Assembly: GCA_002633005.1 (NCBI GenBank)
Contig: NMRA01000534.1
Location: forward strand, 3,278-65,277
Direction: 5' to 3'
Length of the DNA stretch: 62,000 nucleotides
From: Phoronis australis
Taxonomy: Eukaryota; Phoronida; Phoronidae
Shown one piece after another: positions 48,185 to 59,834 of this stretch. Positions within the stretch are counted from its first letter, which is position 1, and each line of letters starts with the position of its first letter. The notes below the pieces were generated by a model, which was given only the letters and a program-made list of their open reading frames with translations, made no database searches and was not told where the DNA came from. The translations under genes were made by a program, and so were the position numbers.

Positions 48185-50158
48185 GTAAGATGGTGACGCT
48201 CCCTGGAGGAGATTTCAGTTAGTTGGTTAGTTAATGTTTTTCGAAAGCTGGTTGTGGGGAATCAGCTGTGAAGTTTTAGCTAGGCTTTTTGTCCACAAAT
48301 TCAAATATTAGTGTTAATTCATTGTACCTGTGTTTTAAAATGTGTGTGTTTAAAGCAGTGAGAGAAAACAGTATTTTGTGATTTGCTCACCCTATTCTCA
48401 TGGTGTTGACATCTTTGGTTGATTTGTCTTTTTTAAAAGACATAAATAGTGCCTGTAAAACACTGTTTGCGGTCTTGTAAGAGGTCAAGGTATTTTTGGT
48501 GTCTTTTACTATTTTGAAACAACTGATTTAACCACCGGCTGTTTGTAGCTTTTGTGATCTTCAGGTGATTGCCAGCACTGATGCTAGCGACCCCTAATAT
48601 TACAACTTAAAGACTATTTATCAGATACTAACTTGAATATTTGTTAGGAAAGCTGAATGTTATTATGACAACACAAAAGTCATGTAAAAGCCATGATCAG
48701 CTTATAAAAATCCTCTTTATTATAGCCACTTAATCTGTTAATCAAACCACAGATGACCCCACTTATTTATACTAACCATTATGTTGTCTGATAGTTAATA
48801 CACAGTGCTGTTCACTTCAATTAGTGCACAAGAAAAATACCTGGGTAGTTATTTATGTCAACACTACTATATCAAAAGACACGTTATTTGGATGAAATGA
48901 CATTAATATTAATATAATATAGTTATATGTTAATTAATATATTGATATTCATTGAGAAGTTGTTTGAGTGTCTGCCCATAGAACTGGGTTAAAACTAATA
49001 GATTTATCTTGCAAGTATGTTTTTGTTTCTGACTTGAAGCTGAACCAACAAGACGAAAGCTTTTTAAATTTAACTGAGATGTCAAAATCCATCTTTATAT
49101 TCGTGCAAATAAATACAGGTCATCGTTATAATCGCATGTTGATTAAGAGATTTCATGTGCTTGTTTGCCAGTCTCAACCAGTATTATATCTCTATATTCA
49201 AAAAAAGAAATGTTTTACACATTTAAGCACAACAAAGCTAAAAAAGGTTAATATTTCTGTGGTTCTTTTTTTTAAATCCACATGGGCACAGGAACTTTGT
49301 CCCTGAATGCCAGCACAGTATTCAGCACCTGTAGAAGGCGACTGTTCACAATTCTATTCATATGCCCAACTGACATAATCCCTAGTGTACATAGCACACA
49401 GGGTGTAAATATCAACAACACACCTGAGGTTAGATGTGTTGAACATGCCTCTGGTCACGTTGTATTTTAATGCTATGAAGATAAGTTAGAGATAGTGTGT
49501 TATCCTATGCTGGTCGGTTTACCATAGGCGGGAAAGCTGGTGATGAAATCTGTCTTCAATGTGAACTCTTTTGTGTCTGGGTAATTGTCTCCTAGTTTAC
49601 CTGGGAATTTTAATTGTAAAGTGAGGAAGGCCAACCATGTGTTCGCTTAACCCCTTTTTTATCTGTCTCGGCTGTAAGACTGTCGTGCCAGTGCGAATAC
49701 ATTATAGTCAACTGAATGAGACATCTGGATCAGTGCAGGTAACTGGAAAGAACTATGGTGTTAGTGAAGATATTTCATTGGAAATCTTGAGAAATTTTAC
49801 AAAACACTTTGCCTCTGAATTGTGAATTGCAGTAAGATTTTTGCTATTTTTTCAGGCCATTGTTCTCTGAACTGAGAGCATTAATTATTGCTTACGTTTT
49901 CAGGATTCTGGTCTCTGGAATCAGAACGTATTATTGAGTGGTTAAGTGTTCAGACAAATTTTATATCTTTAAGTACACTTAGGCATGTATATGCTATGTT
50001 TTATCTCTAAGTACACTTAGACATGTATATGCTGCTGATACATGGTTGTACAACAAAACAATGATGGAAACTGTTGTGTCGAGCTGGAACTTCAGTACAT
50101 AGAGAACTGAGACCCATGCATATGTTTCAGCATGTGACAATATTGTTTTTGCTTCCAG
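48185..50158 (+). other. intron 8
   Basis: About 2 kb, from GTAAGA to TTTTGCTTCCAG. Contains a very AT-rich stretch at 48900-48955 and a tandem duplication at 49961-50032. The 112-codon frame at 48968-49306 has no domain-like features and no matched splice sites. Confidence 0.6.
49961..50032 (+). repeat. tandem duplication, about 35 bp unit x 2
   Basis: AAGTACACTTAGGCATGTAT and AAGTACACTTAGACATGTAT lie in two adjacent units, each ending ATGCT. A simple local duplication in intron 8. Confidence 0.85.
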
Positions 50159-50409
50159 CGATTAGAGCCTTTCATGGACAACTGTACAAGTGTTGGCGGC
50201 ATGTTAGTAAATGCAATGAGAAAGCTAAGTCAAGGGCAGACAACTCCGGCATCAATCTCTGAGGCAAACAAAATGATTGATGATCAACATGAGTTGATGA
50301 GGAAGTTGTTTGACGAACCATCACTAGTCAGTCTGCAAACAGAGGGTGCTGCAATCATTCAGATACTCAACAAAGACCACTCGGAGCTTGGTAGAACCGA
50401 GGATTACAA
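50159..50409 (+). CDS. exon 9: end of SEC14-like domain, first spectrin-like helices (residues 574-657)
   Basis: Acceptor TTGCTTCCAG, phase 0 in, donor ACAA|GTAAGA, phase 2 out. Starts RLEPFMDNCTSVGGMLVNAM, the final helix after the SEC14 core (RLEALLQNC in puratrophin-1, from memory). Continues through a helical segment to DEPSLVSLQTEGAAIIQILN, where the family has a conserved D.P.L..L...GG..L segment that opens the spectrin-like region. Confidence 0.92.
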
Positions 50410-50705
50410 GTAAGATGCTTCTTCACAACAATTTTGTTAAAAATAAAAAGCTGTGTGCAGTCCACAACCATAGAACCTCACTCGAAACTGGGCGCAAAAA
50501 CTAACCAATCACAATGTTTGAAATTTTAAAGCTTCCTCGAAGCGTGCCACTCAGTTGGGTAATTCTGTTGTTTTCCTGCCCTGGTGACTGGCGAGGCTTG
50601 TTTAATAGTTGTGTTTCTAAGTTGAAACTCCATCTATTGTTCGATTGTAGGTGTGGTAAAATCTCTCCAATTTCGGACAAAACTAACTTCCAAAATAACA
50701 CTTCA

Positions 50706-51270
50706 TTTTAATGCGCCCACGTATTTATAAGTGGACGCATTATGCCGTCATCTCTGTCCATCCGTCCGTCCGGCGTCCGTCCGGCATCCGCTGCTTTATC
50801 TCCAAAACCGGTTGACGTAAGTTCGTGTAATTTTGCACATGTGTTCCTTTCGTGAATGGGACAGCATGAGCGAAGTTTCGGACGGATCCGACTACCAGTG
50901 TGTCCCCGTAGAGGCAATTTTATTTTTTAAATTTACCTCTGTATCTTCAAAGGTCCTCAACATATTTTCACAAAATTTGGTATATAGGCATCTATTAGGG
51001 AGACGACAGTATTCCCTTGGTTTTGGATGGATTCGACGAAGTTTGCGCCACCTAGTGGCCATTTTTACTATTTTCAAGTCCGTTTTTTAGCGTGCACCCC
51101 TCTATCAACCAAACCGCTCTAAGCATGATTGTGTAAATTGGCATGTATGTTCTTACTATGAAAAGGACGGTTGACGATGATTTTCCGACGACTTCAACTA
51201 CTGTGTCGCAATTTTTCAAAATATTGTCTGTTGATAGCTACAGCGCAGATCTTGAATATGGCATCATTTT
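50706..51270. repeat. dispersed repeat family E, copy 2, with a pyrimidine-rich TCCGTCCG start
   Basis: Begins with a short foldback (GCGCCCAC...AGTGGACGC, 50712-50738), then repeats of CCGTCCGTCCGGCGTC (about 50760-50790). It then shows the same order of motifs as 5019-5870: TATCTCCAAAACC, GTATCTTCAAAGGTC, CCACCTAGTGGCCATTT, and TTGACGATGATTTTCCGACG. Copies are about 65-70% similar by eye, so this is an old dispersed element. Confidence 0.65.
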
Positions 51271-51913
51271 GGCTAGCATCAGTTATGAAAAAAATGAGAA
51301 AATAAAATTTCACCTGTCTACCATATTGTTTTCTAAACTTGTGAGATTTTACTGTATTTTGGACAACTTGACCTTGTCATTATAGATTTTGATATCAAAA
51401 ACATATTAAACAGTTCCCAACCCAATTTATTATATGACTGTTTAAATTCCTCATTGATTTACCAGACGCTATTTTACTGTTGGCAAATTTTGGAATGAAA
51501 ATGAACTGTTGAGATCGTATACAGTTTGCATCTTAAACACAAAAAACAAGAATTTCTACAATTAGGTTTTTTGTCCCTTCTTGAAAATTCCTTGTTGTCA
51601 GGAGTGTCTTCAAATACGTGATGTAGCATTATTAATTTTTGTTTGATCCAAATTAAATGTCTGTGAAAGAATTTCACACTTAGTGCCCTGGGTACTAGAT
51701 GATTTAATGTTTATTAAAAATTCACATGAACAATTAGGATTCCTATCATACCCTGAAATACTGATCAATCATAACTGCACTCTATCAAAGTTTTACCTTA
51801 TCACTGACAAGGATAAGAAATGATTGAAAAAATAGTTAATTATGAGATAAAACATGGCTTAGTAAAGTCCTGAGGATACTTGGTCATTATCGTAAAGAGT
51901 GGTTTTGGTGGTC

Positions 51914-52000
51914 CCTGATTTTCAGAACCAGAGAACCTTTACTAGGAAATCGCTGATTAACACCTGTTACTCAGTGTATGAACCTTGTTTGAAAATCAGG
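51914..52000. repeat. inverted repeat pair, 11-bp arms
   Basis: CCTGATTTTCA at 51914-51924 and TGAAAATCAGG at 51990-52000 are exact inverted copies 65 bp apart. The enclosed GAACCAGAGAACC resembles hairpin family D. Possible short foldback element. Confidence 0.55.
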
Positions 52001-54727
52001 AAGTGCCAGGAGGGACTCTTCATTTAAAAACTGTAGTGCATGTCTTTGCAGTTAATCAAATGCAGCAGATCTCAACAACAGCACTGTCTCAAACAGAACT
52101 CTCCTCTGTCGCAGAGGTAGAAAAACTCATTGTATGGTTGACCTAGGTTTTGAAGTGTCTGGTCCTTATGAAACGAATAACTGAAGAATGGTACAGTGGG
52201 CATGCAGGGATGCTAGACTGTATCTGCCCAGATTGGGCATTTCCTGATGTCACGACTGTATTTCACAATGCAAAAGAAAGTCTTTGGTAACATACGACCA
52301 GCAGTGATGCGGTAACTTTGGCGTAGCAACTGCTACGACAACCATGGAGACACAGGTGGATGTTTAGCATTGTGGGTAAACATCGTTGAATGTAGTAGAA
52401 AGTGTGGTAGTTCGGGACAGGGCTGTTTCAACAATCTGGCTGTCAGCAGGAACTTTGCTGAAAATGCAATTTAGCTTGTGTTACATCGTTAGAGGACCAT
52501 GCTGTATATTAGCCTTTGGCTAAAGCATGTTTTATATCTATTGTATTTTATCCTCTATAAATAAAGTTTATTACTCTATCACGTTTGACCTCTCCCTTGC
52601 CTGCCTTGAGAACTGTGAAAGGGTGTGAATCCAAATTAAATATATTTTAAGCTCTTGTGAGGCTATCCTCCTAGAATCTGTCAACAACATTAGCAAAATG
52701 GATAAATAAATAGACCAGTAACCATGAAGATGAAAAGTTTTGATACAATTTTACTACTATATCTATTCTAGGAGAGTTTGTCCTGTTAATTTGTTACCTG
52801 TTTTAGTTGAAATACTTGAGTTTTATGTAAGTTTGCCTTCCCTATCTTTTGAAGTTTCAATTATTATTGACACTAGATGGCAAGACCTTAAATTGTGATA
52901 GCGTGTCCTCATAAAACAAATTGATTGCTTGCTCTGCAAACAAAAAGGTTTGTATAAAACAGTCAACATTTGGAGGCTGACCTCTCCCCAGGGGACAGTG
53001 CCTGTTCTTGTTGTTGATGTAGGTACCCAGAACAGCTGTGTACAGATGGTCTTTTTGGTGGATGATGTTTTGTTAGGATGTTTGACACGTGTCATGTGAG
53101 AAGACAATGGTGTGACTGTCAACGCTAGGTCAAGGCAGTGTGTTTGACATTTGCGCCATCAAAAATTGATAATGTGGTGTACAATGTATGAATTTATATT
53201 AATTCCTATTAATTCTGATTTTTATGGTATTGCTGTGTGTTGACAAGGCTGCTTGGTGATTTTCATGGCAGTAATCTTCAGCACATAATTTCATTAATTT
53301 AGGGCACAAAATAGGGGACAAGTGAAACTACATTTTTTCATTTTGAAATAAAAAATACCATGATTAAGTTTATGCAACTTGTGTTCATTTTAGAATAAAA
53401 TTAATAGTTTTGTGTTTTTAAAGTTCTGTGCTTATGCTACTATTCTACAATATTTTGAAAAAGTGGAGGCATTCAGAGCATATTTAGAAACCCTTAGATA
53501 TGAAAAGGGGTAATTTTGGCCATAATTTTTATTTGAAATTGGGATGTTTTAAAAATAGTGGGTGATCATTATTTAACATGCTGCATTATAATCACGTTTA
53601 TGTAAGTAGAGTATTAAATTGAATTTATGTGTGATACCTGCGTAATGACTCAACTTGGCTGAAAATAGTGTGTAAATTCTGAAAAATCTCACAGTTAAAG
53701 TACATACATTAGTGCACATGTTTGTCATCAGAGGTCGCTAGCATCAGTGCTGCCAACTGCTTGAACTCCTGAATAGATACAATGGAATATATTTATTTTG
53801 GCTGGTTATGTCAATAGATCTACAGTCATTCCTAATGCACACAGAATGGACCACATCACAGGGGCAGTAGGTATAACTGTATCATGAAGTCATTTCTTCT
53901 TTTTATTGGCATTTTCATTCTAAATATTTGAAAGTGATTTCTGTTTATTCCTGTCCTCAGTGGTACTGAGATGGTTTAAGCAAAACCAGTTCAGGTATTC
54001 TGTTGAACAGTGTTCTCTCATAGTTAGGAATGAATTGGTATTTGTCTGGTTTGTACCGAATTTGTCATAATACATGTTCATTCATTCTCCACAGTGACAC
54101 TGTTGCCGTTTTTTTGTCTTCATCGTCTTGATACATTAAGTCTTCAATCCTATGTAATTGGTGTGGTGCTATGTTCTCTTGTAGCTGTTTATTTCTACTC
54201 GAAAATGTCATGTCACTTTCTTGTGTTTAAATTATTCAACATTTGCTACTTCTTGTTTAAATGGAGGTACGGCCATTCTGCATTGAGTTTGCCAAAATGG
54301 TCATTTTCCATATTCCGGTGACTGATTACCTTTTGAAAATTATGGGAACTTTACCAAATGTTGTTGTACAACTTGTACACACTGTAAACCATGCTTGTAG
54401 TAGACTAAATTGTTCTTTATCTTTACTTTTGAGGAGAAATGTAAGAAAACAGAATTTCACTTGTTGATCCTGATATTGCGGGCTTAAACAAGTAAAGGAT
54501 TACCATAATGTGTAGGTGTAATTCATACATTTTTACTGATGTGTTTCAGCACAAATTGCCTGAAAATTCTCATCCCATAGGTGAATTAAAATGAAACATT
54601 TCAACTTGGGTTTATTTCACCAAGAATGTCCCCGTTCTCAAACCGCAGCTCAAAAACACCAAGCCTTTGGTCTGGGTGTAAAACACAGTCAGATGTCTGG
54701 TATTCAAAAGTCACCGTCATGGTACTG

Positions 54728-55032
54728 GTCTCGAAAGTGATGAAACAAAATGAGTGTAATTCAGTGGCCTGCTGGTTGGGAACACAGGTCCTGTGAAGCA
54801 GGCTTTTACCAAGATCTCAGGGCACTTGTCACTTTATAAGAGTCCAAAAGTGATGAAACCAAAGGGTTGTAATTCACTTTCAATGGCTAGCTGGTACTTG
54901 GAAAACAGGTCCTGTGAAGCAGGCTTTTACCGAGATCAGAAGGTACTTGTCACTTTAAAAGTCTGGAAATGAAACAAGTGACTGGCTGGTTTTGAGAACG
55001 CAGGTCCTGTGAAGCCGGGTTGTACCAAGAAC
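54728..55032 (+). repeat. tandem repeat, 95-121 bp unit, about 3 copies
   Basis: CAGGTCCTGTGAAGC occurs at 54785, 54906 and 55001. The surrounding TGATGAAAC, GGCTTTTACC, GAGATC and CACTTGTCACTTTA repeat in the same order, with decay in the last unit. Confidence 0.85.
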
Positions 55033-55437
55033 AATGTACTCAATGGTGGTACTCAGTGTTCTGGTTTTAAAGCACTAGATTTGTCCTGGTGAGGTTCTGG
55101 GAATCAATTCTATCAGGGTGGTGTTGTTCCCATTGCTTTCAACTGAGTGCTTCCTTGCAATTCTTTATGATGACATCGTTTCTCAATTGCGATTTTTCCT
55201 TATCTTAACTAAGAAGTGGGATCAAATTCTTTGGAACTTCTCAATAGGTGAAATACTACTATCTGCCTTAAAATCAATGTATTAATTTTTAAATTAAAAA
55301 CTTTGATTTACACCATAGCGTGTTGTAGTATTTCACTAGAAAAGTTTCCTGGTGACCATAATCATGGTCATATTGTGTTATTTAATACGTGTATTACCTA
55401 TACATTAAAGCGCTGTTTATCAGTTCCAACATTTTCT

Positions 55438-56191
55438 TTGCTTCAGAGATGCCATGAGCAGCCTGCATAAGTTGTACTCTGAAGTGCATGTCTCACTGGG
55501 TCAACTGATGGAGTTGTGCAAGAGTCGAAAGGATAGACTGGAGGGATATGTCAAAGTACAGCGACATAAGGAGGCAGCCAGCTGGGTAGGTGGAGAAAGA
55601 CTGTTTAGGTGTCTCGATGGTCAGATGTGTACAGGGTTGGCTGGGTCAAGTAGGGATCTGGTCTTAGGGGTCGGTGTACAGTGTTGGTGGGCAGTGATCA
55701 GAAGGTTCGGGAGTTAGGGTGCATGGTTTACCTTCAGTGTTACGAGAAGTCGATGGTCAGAAGCCTTAGTGGTTAGGGGCCTCAGGGGGTCGATGAGCAG
55801 GCTCGGTTGCCTGAATCAGATACGGGTCAGGCCTTAGGGGTCAGTGTACAGTGCTGGTGGGTAGTGGGTAAGAGGCCTTGGGTGTCGTGGTGCATACAGT
55901 AGTTTGCTTTCAGTGTTCTGAGGCCTCAAGGGTCTGAAGGCTCGGTGGTCAGAGGCCTCAGGGGGTCATTGTGCAGGGTTGACTGAATCGGATACGGGTC
56001 AGGCCTTTGGGTTCAGTGTTGTTGAGCAGTAGTCGGAGGCCTCAGGAGTCAGAGGCGGTTACTGGCCTGAGGGGACTTTGTGCAGGGTTGACTGGACAGA
56101 GGTGAATGGCCTGGATGGACAGAGGATTCAGTGTGCTGGGTTGGCTGGGCTGTGGTGAGCCTCAACGAGCAATGTACAGGTCCAGATGGAA
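55438..56191 (+). repeat. direct duplication, copy 1 (exon 10 plus downstream intron)
   Basis: About 750 bp from TTGCTTCAG to CAGATGGAA, directly before N at 56192. Copy 2 follows immediately after the N in the same order, with scattered substitutions and small indels in the intronic part and one silent change in the exon (CATAAG / CACAAG). Confidence 0.9.
55447..55585 (+). CDS. exon 10: spectrin-like repeat helix (residues 657-703)
   Basis: Acceptor TTGCTTCAG, phase 2 in, donor GCTGG|GTAGGT, phase 0 out. Reads DAMSSLHKLYSEVHVSLGQL then MELCKSRKDRLEGYVKVQRH and KEAASW. Heptad-like leucines and the terminal W suit a spectrin-like helix, and the match to the family's YRxAMDxxxELYxxV...L..L.LQS segment is good. 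The exon is 139 nt, not a multiple of three. An identical protein-coding copy lies 755 bp downstream, next to an N. Confidence 0.9.
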
Positions 56192-56192
56192 N

Positions 56193-56936
56193 TTGCTTCA
56201 GAGATGCCATGAGCAGCCTGCATAAGTTGTACTCTGAAGTGCATGTCTCACTGGGTCAACTGATGGAGTTGTGCAAGAGTCGAAAGGATAGACTGGAGGG
56301 ATATGTCAAAGTACAGCGACACAAGGAGGCAGCCAGCTGGGTAGGTGGAGAAAGGCTGTTTAGGTGTCTCGATGGTCAGATGTGTACAGGGTTGGCTGGG
56401 TCAAGTAGGGATCTGGTCTTAGGGGTCGGTGTAAAGTGTTGGTGGGCAATGATCAGAAGCTTCGGTTTACCTTCAGTCTTACGATAAGTCGATGGTCAGA
56501 AGCCTTAGTGGTTAGGGGCCTCAGGGGGTCGTTGAGCACGCTGGGTTGCCTGAATCAGATAGTGGTCATGCCTTAGGTGTCCGTGTACAGCGCTGGTGGG
56601 TCAGAGGCCTTGGGTGTCGTGGTGCATACAGTAGTTTGCTTTCAGTGTTCCGAGGCCTCAAGGGTCGGAAGGCTCGGTGGTCAGAGGCCTCAGGGGGTCA
56701 TTGTGCAGGGTTGACTGAATCGGATACGGGTCAGGCCTTTGGGTTCAGTGTTGTTGAGCAGTAGTCAGAGGCCTCATGAGTCAGAGGCGGTTACTGGCCT
56801 GAGGGGACTTAGTGCAGGGTTGACTGGACAGTGGTGAAAGGCCTGGATGGACAGAGGAGTCAGTGTGCGGGTTTGGCAAGCTGTGGTGAGCCTCAACGAG
56901 CAATGTAAAGGTGCAGATGGAATGTGGTCTATGACC
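56193..56936 (+). repeat. direct duplication, copy 2 (probable second haplotype)
   Basis: Resumes at TTGCTTCAG after the N and continues through the G-rich intron part to CAGATGGAATGTGG, after which unique intron sequence follows. Divergence is what one expects between two alleles of an outbred invertebrate. Confidence 0.85.
56202..56340 (+). pseudogene. duplicate of exon 10, likely an assembly artefact
   Basis: Same acceptor, same 46 codons and same donor as 55447-55585. The exon enters in phase 2 and leaves in phase 0, so splicing both copies in series would shift the frame. Only one can be used per transcript. Together with the N 9 bp upstream this argues for redundant haplotype sequence and not a functional extra exon. 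Confidence 0.75.
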
Positions 56937-58760
56937 TTTAGTTAGGAGCTGCGTTTGGGCTTCGTCCAATACAAGTTGTTGAAGAGTCCCTTCACGACAG
57001 ACACTTTGATGTTAAGGTTGTTTGGTGTTGGAGGATTGAAGGAGTATGTTTGGCGTGGTTTTATGATAGTCTCTGGGGCTTTGCTAGCAATGAGATTTCA
57101 TCAAGGGTGTGTGTGAGACTGCCCGGGTAAATTCTGCTTTTGGCTACTAACTGTACAGAATACTGCGTTAAGAATTTGCAAAACATCTACAGAAAGGTCC
57201 TACTTACAGTCAGAATAATTTGTTGATTACACAACAATGTTTATGATTAAAAATTTTAGACGATATTCGCTCAAGCTCTCTGTATCTTCCTCTGTCATTT
57301 GCAGCTCAATAAAGCAGTTGGACAAGACACATCAGAAAACTATAGATTAAAATGAGGTCTATATTATTTTCAAGAATGATGAGACTCGAACAGTCTTGGA
57401 ATATAGCTGTCATTATAATCATTAGTTTTCTTATGTCTCTCTTGACAGTCTGTTTTTATTGTAGTTTTGCTGTGACTGACTCTCAGAGATAAAGAGAGCT
57501 GGAATGAACCATGAACATTGTTTTGTGTTCAACAAAGTTGGTTTCCTTCACAGAATGCAAATATTCATTGTGCAGAAGAAGCAAGTCCTGATAGGCCACA
57601 CCCACCAATAATACTCTATCTTTGTAAACAATCATAAATACATTGATACACTGCAGTGCTTTGTTAGCACATTATAAAGGGGATGTGTACATTCTGAGTA
57701 ACTATAGATCAAAGCTCAAGAAAGATATTACCTGAAGCAGGTGGTAATTAGCTCCTTTTGACCAGGTGAAACATCAAAGGTTTTCCACTAGTCATCTGCA
57801 ATGTGTTAATCCTCATTGCTGTAACTGACTGTGCTAATGCGAATGGAATTACTGGTAGGTGTGAACAAACTGCTACCTGTTGGCTGGGTTTGGGGGGAAG
57901 GAGACTACTGCTGACATAAGGGGGAAGTGTGCTGGGGGTCCTTACTTAGTGTCTGTGAGATATGATGCTCAGAAGTTTGTCTCTATTGTGTCGATTTTCC
58001 TACAAACAGGTGCCTCAAGAATTAAATTCTGAAAAAGGCTTCTTTTGGGTTTTAGAAAGTCTGCGAAACAAAACTTATGCCCTGCATTCTACTGAGGTGA
58101 TTCATATGCTTATTTGTTGTAAACGTTACAGACTCGTGTTTTCTCTTGAGTTGCCAAAAGTTCAACATTTTCAGAATATCTCTATTGGGACTGCTTCATA
58201 AGTATTCAAATGTAGTGGCATGGAAGGTTTTATACATACAAAGTGCCATTTCCCCTTATTATAGATTCCACTCTCTAACAATTCTTCCCTTCAAAACAGT
58301 GGAGGACCTCTGTGGCTGTGGACACAGTGCAAAGCTCTGTGCTGTTAAAACGGTTTAGTAGATCACCAGTACTAAACAAACATGCAGGACATGCAGTAAA
58401 CACACATGTTATTTTATTTTGTCTAGTTAATCAACGTTATGAAGTGTACAATGTTTTAGTCCTTTGTTAGAATGGTTAGTTAGCTCTCATTAAGCGACAT
58501 TTGGTAAAAATTTGAGCATTTTAAGCAATGCAGTAAGCATTTGATAAAGAAATTGACAGTTTTAGCGCAAATTTTTGTCACAAATTAAAGAATCTCATTT
58601 ATCGTTATTTAATTTATTAAGTTTCATGACCTTGCATTGGTTATTAATATGATTTGTTAGATAACATCAGTAGTTACACCCTTCACTCATTGATAATACA
58701 CTTTATCATCACCATACTTCTAACACTGTGATGATCCTGGCCAGCTGTACCTCCATACAG

Positions 58761-58934
58761 CTCAAGGAACAGTTGCTGCTGCCAATCACACGTCTCTCTA
58801 CCTGTTCACAGCTCACCCATTGGCTGGAGAACCAAGGGGAGGAGATACTCACCAAGCACCGTGTCCTGGCCACCAACCTGAAGGGCATCAAGGCTCAGCA
58901 GAGAGACTTTGAGAAGGCCTACTTCTCTGCGATG
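58761..58934 (+). CDS. exon 11: spectrin-like repeat (residues 704-761)
   Basis: Acceptor CTCCATACAG, 58 codons in phase 0, donor GCGATG|GTGAGT. Reads LKEQLLLPITRLSTCSQLTH then WLENQGEEILTKHRVLATNL and ends FEKAYFSAM. The HWLENQGEEIL helix with its Trp is typical of a spectrin repeat helix, and the family has a matching VxxWL..xG/EExL segment. The chain continues beyond the window toward the remaining spectrin-like region and the DH-PH module. Confidence 0.88.
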
Positions 58935-59374
58935 GTGAGTACTTATACACAGAGTTTGGTTAGGCCACACAAATACTGTAGTCAAGGAAACTGTTCAAAT
59001 TTGGTTGTGATAATTATGCACCCTTGTCACCATCAGTACTAGAAAATCTGCAACCTCCAAATGATATGTGGCACATGCGTGAGTAGAAAAGTAAAACTTC
59101 ACGATTTCTGGACATGACCAGTTTATTGTTTGTAAATAATAACAGTGGTCTATTTTAACATGCCAATTTGATGGATAGAAATAAACTGGAGGGTATCCGA
59201 AGAGCTTCAAAAGTTTTATCTGCCTAGTGGAAATTTGCAAGTGTTATGGAGCAAGCATGGTGCAAATTGCACGCTGTGTTTTCGGCTCCATAAGATCTTC
59301 TTTTCCATTCATTGATGATGAAACAAACTTGTATAGTTATACATTGTTTTGAACAAGAGTCTTTTGCAATGATA

Positions 59375-59455
59375 TCGGATTTTGAGAACCAGTTTTTGGA
59401 TGCCTATTATTCAGTGGAGAAAACTGGTTCCCAAATTGCGGGACCTCTGTGAGTG
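59375..59455 (+). repeat. hairpin repeat family D, copy
   Basis: TCGGATTTTGAGAACCAGTT and GGAGAAAACTGGTTCCCAA form a foldback, followed by GCGGGACCTCTGTGAGTG. Matches 45329-45410 in order and orientation. Confidence 0.65.
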
Positions 59456-59706
59456 ACTCTGGCTGAGCATGGCACTGTTATTTTTACAGCAAAAATGAGA
59501 AAAAGAAGTCCCCCTATGCAATGCTATTTCAATTAGTTGTCTTGTAAACAGACAAAACTCAGTTTTCACACATGGGTGAAGATTTTAAATATGGCTCGGA
59601 GCTCTTCAAACGTGGGTCAAAAATTCCAAATACATCTCTGAATATTTCAAATATAGTCCTGCACTATGTTAGAATAAATGTAAGAAGAAAATAACACTAT
59701 TGTAAC

Positions 59707-59834
59707 AAAAATGCATCCATAATTTGTTGAAATCTCAACAATTCCTGTCAAAAATGCATGCTTAATATGTTGAAATCTCACCAATTCTTTCAAAAATGCA
59801 TGTGTAATATGTTGAAATCTCACAAATTCTTGCC
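59707..59834 (+). repeat. tandem repeat, about 43 bp unit x 3
   Basis: Units start AAAAATGCAT at 59707, 59750 and 59792, and each contains TTGAAATCTCA and AATTC. The minus-strand translation shows the matching VRFQHIKHAFL periodicity, which is only a repeat artefact. Confidence 0.88.

Larger units (their letters stand above)
50410..55446 (+). other. intron 9 (about 5 kb)
   Basis: Holds repeat family E copy 2 (50706-51270), an inverted-repeat pair (51914-52000), a polyadenylation-like AATAAA at about 52559 and a three-unit tandem repeat (54728-55032). Ends TTTTCTTTGCTTCAG. No exon or independent gene was supported. Confidence 0.55.
55586..58760 (+). other. intron 10 (about 3.2 kb, includes duplicated exon 10)
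   Basis: The first part (55600-56940) is unusually G-rich on the + strand, with degenerate AGGCCTCAGGGGTC and TGTGCAGGGTTGACTG units. It includes the duplicated block 55438-56191 / 56193-56936. The rest is ordinary AT-rich intron ending CCTCCATACAG. Confidence 0.6.
3021..58934 (+). other. gene locus: puratrophin/Solo/Quattro-family RhoGEF, 5' part (11 exons, 3' end outside window)
   Basis: Eleven exons chain on the + strand into about 761 codons if exon 4 ends at 33263. The order is: hydrophobic N-terminus, family-specific N-terminal region, acidic/serine-rich linker, SEC14-like domain, spectrin-like helices. Recalled family members (PLEKHG4, PLEKHG4B, ARHGEF40) share the motif around LxxSGxxxLxGxRDxxG, the phrase LEPFxxNC after the SEC14 region, and the GWPxC...V...L...GDFxL block near the N-terminus. 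The family are RhoA/Rac/Cdc42 exchange factors acting at actin, keratin or adhesion structures through a C-terminal DH-PH pair, which is not in this window. Orthology among family members cannot be decided here. Introns range from about 0.56 kb to 19.5 kb. Family assignment is from remembered sequence; no alignment was run. Confidence 0.85.

Noticed and set aside
52540-52575. AATAAA with flanking sequence like a transcript 3' end
   Set aside because: It sits inside an intron of the main gene with no coding sequence upstream. AATAAA is common in AT-rich DNA.
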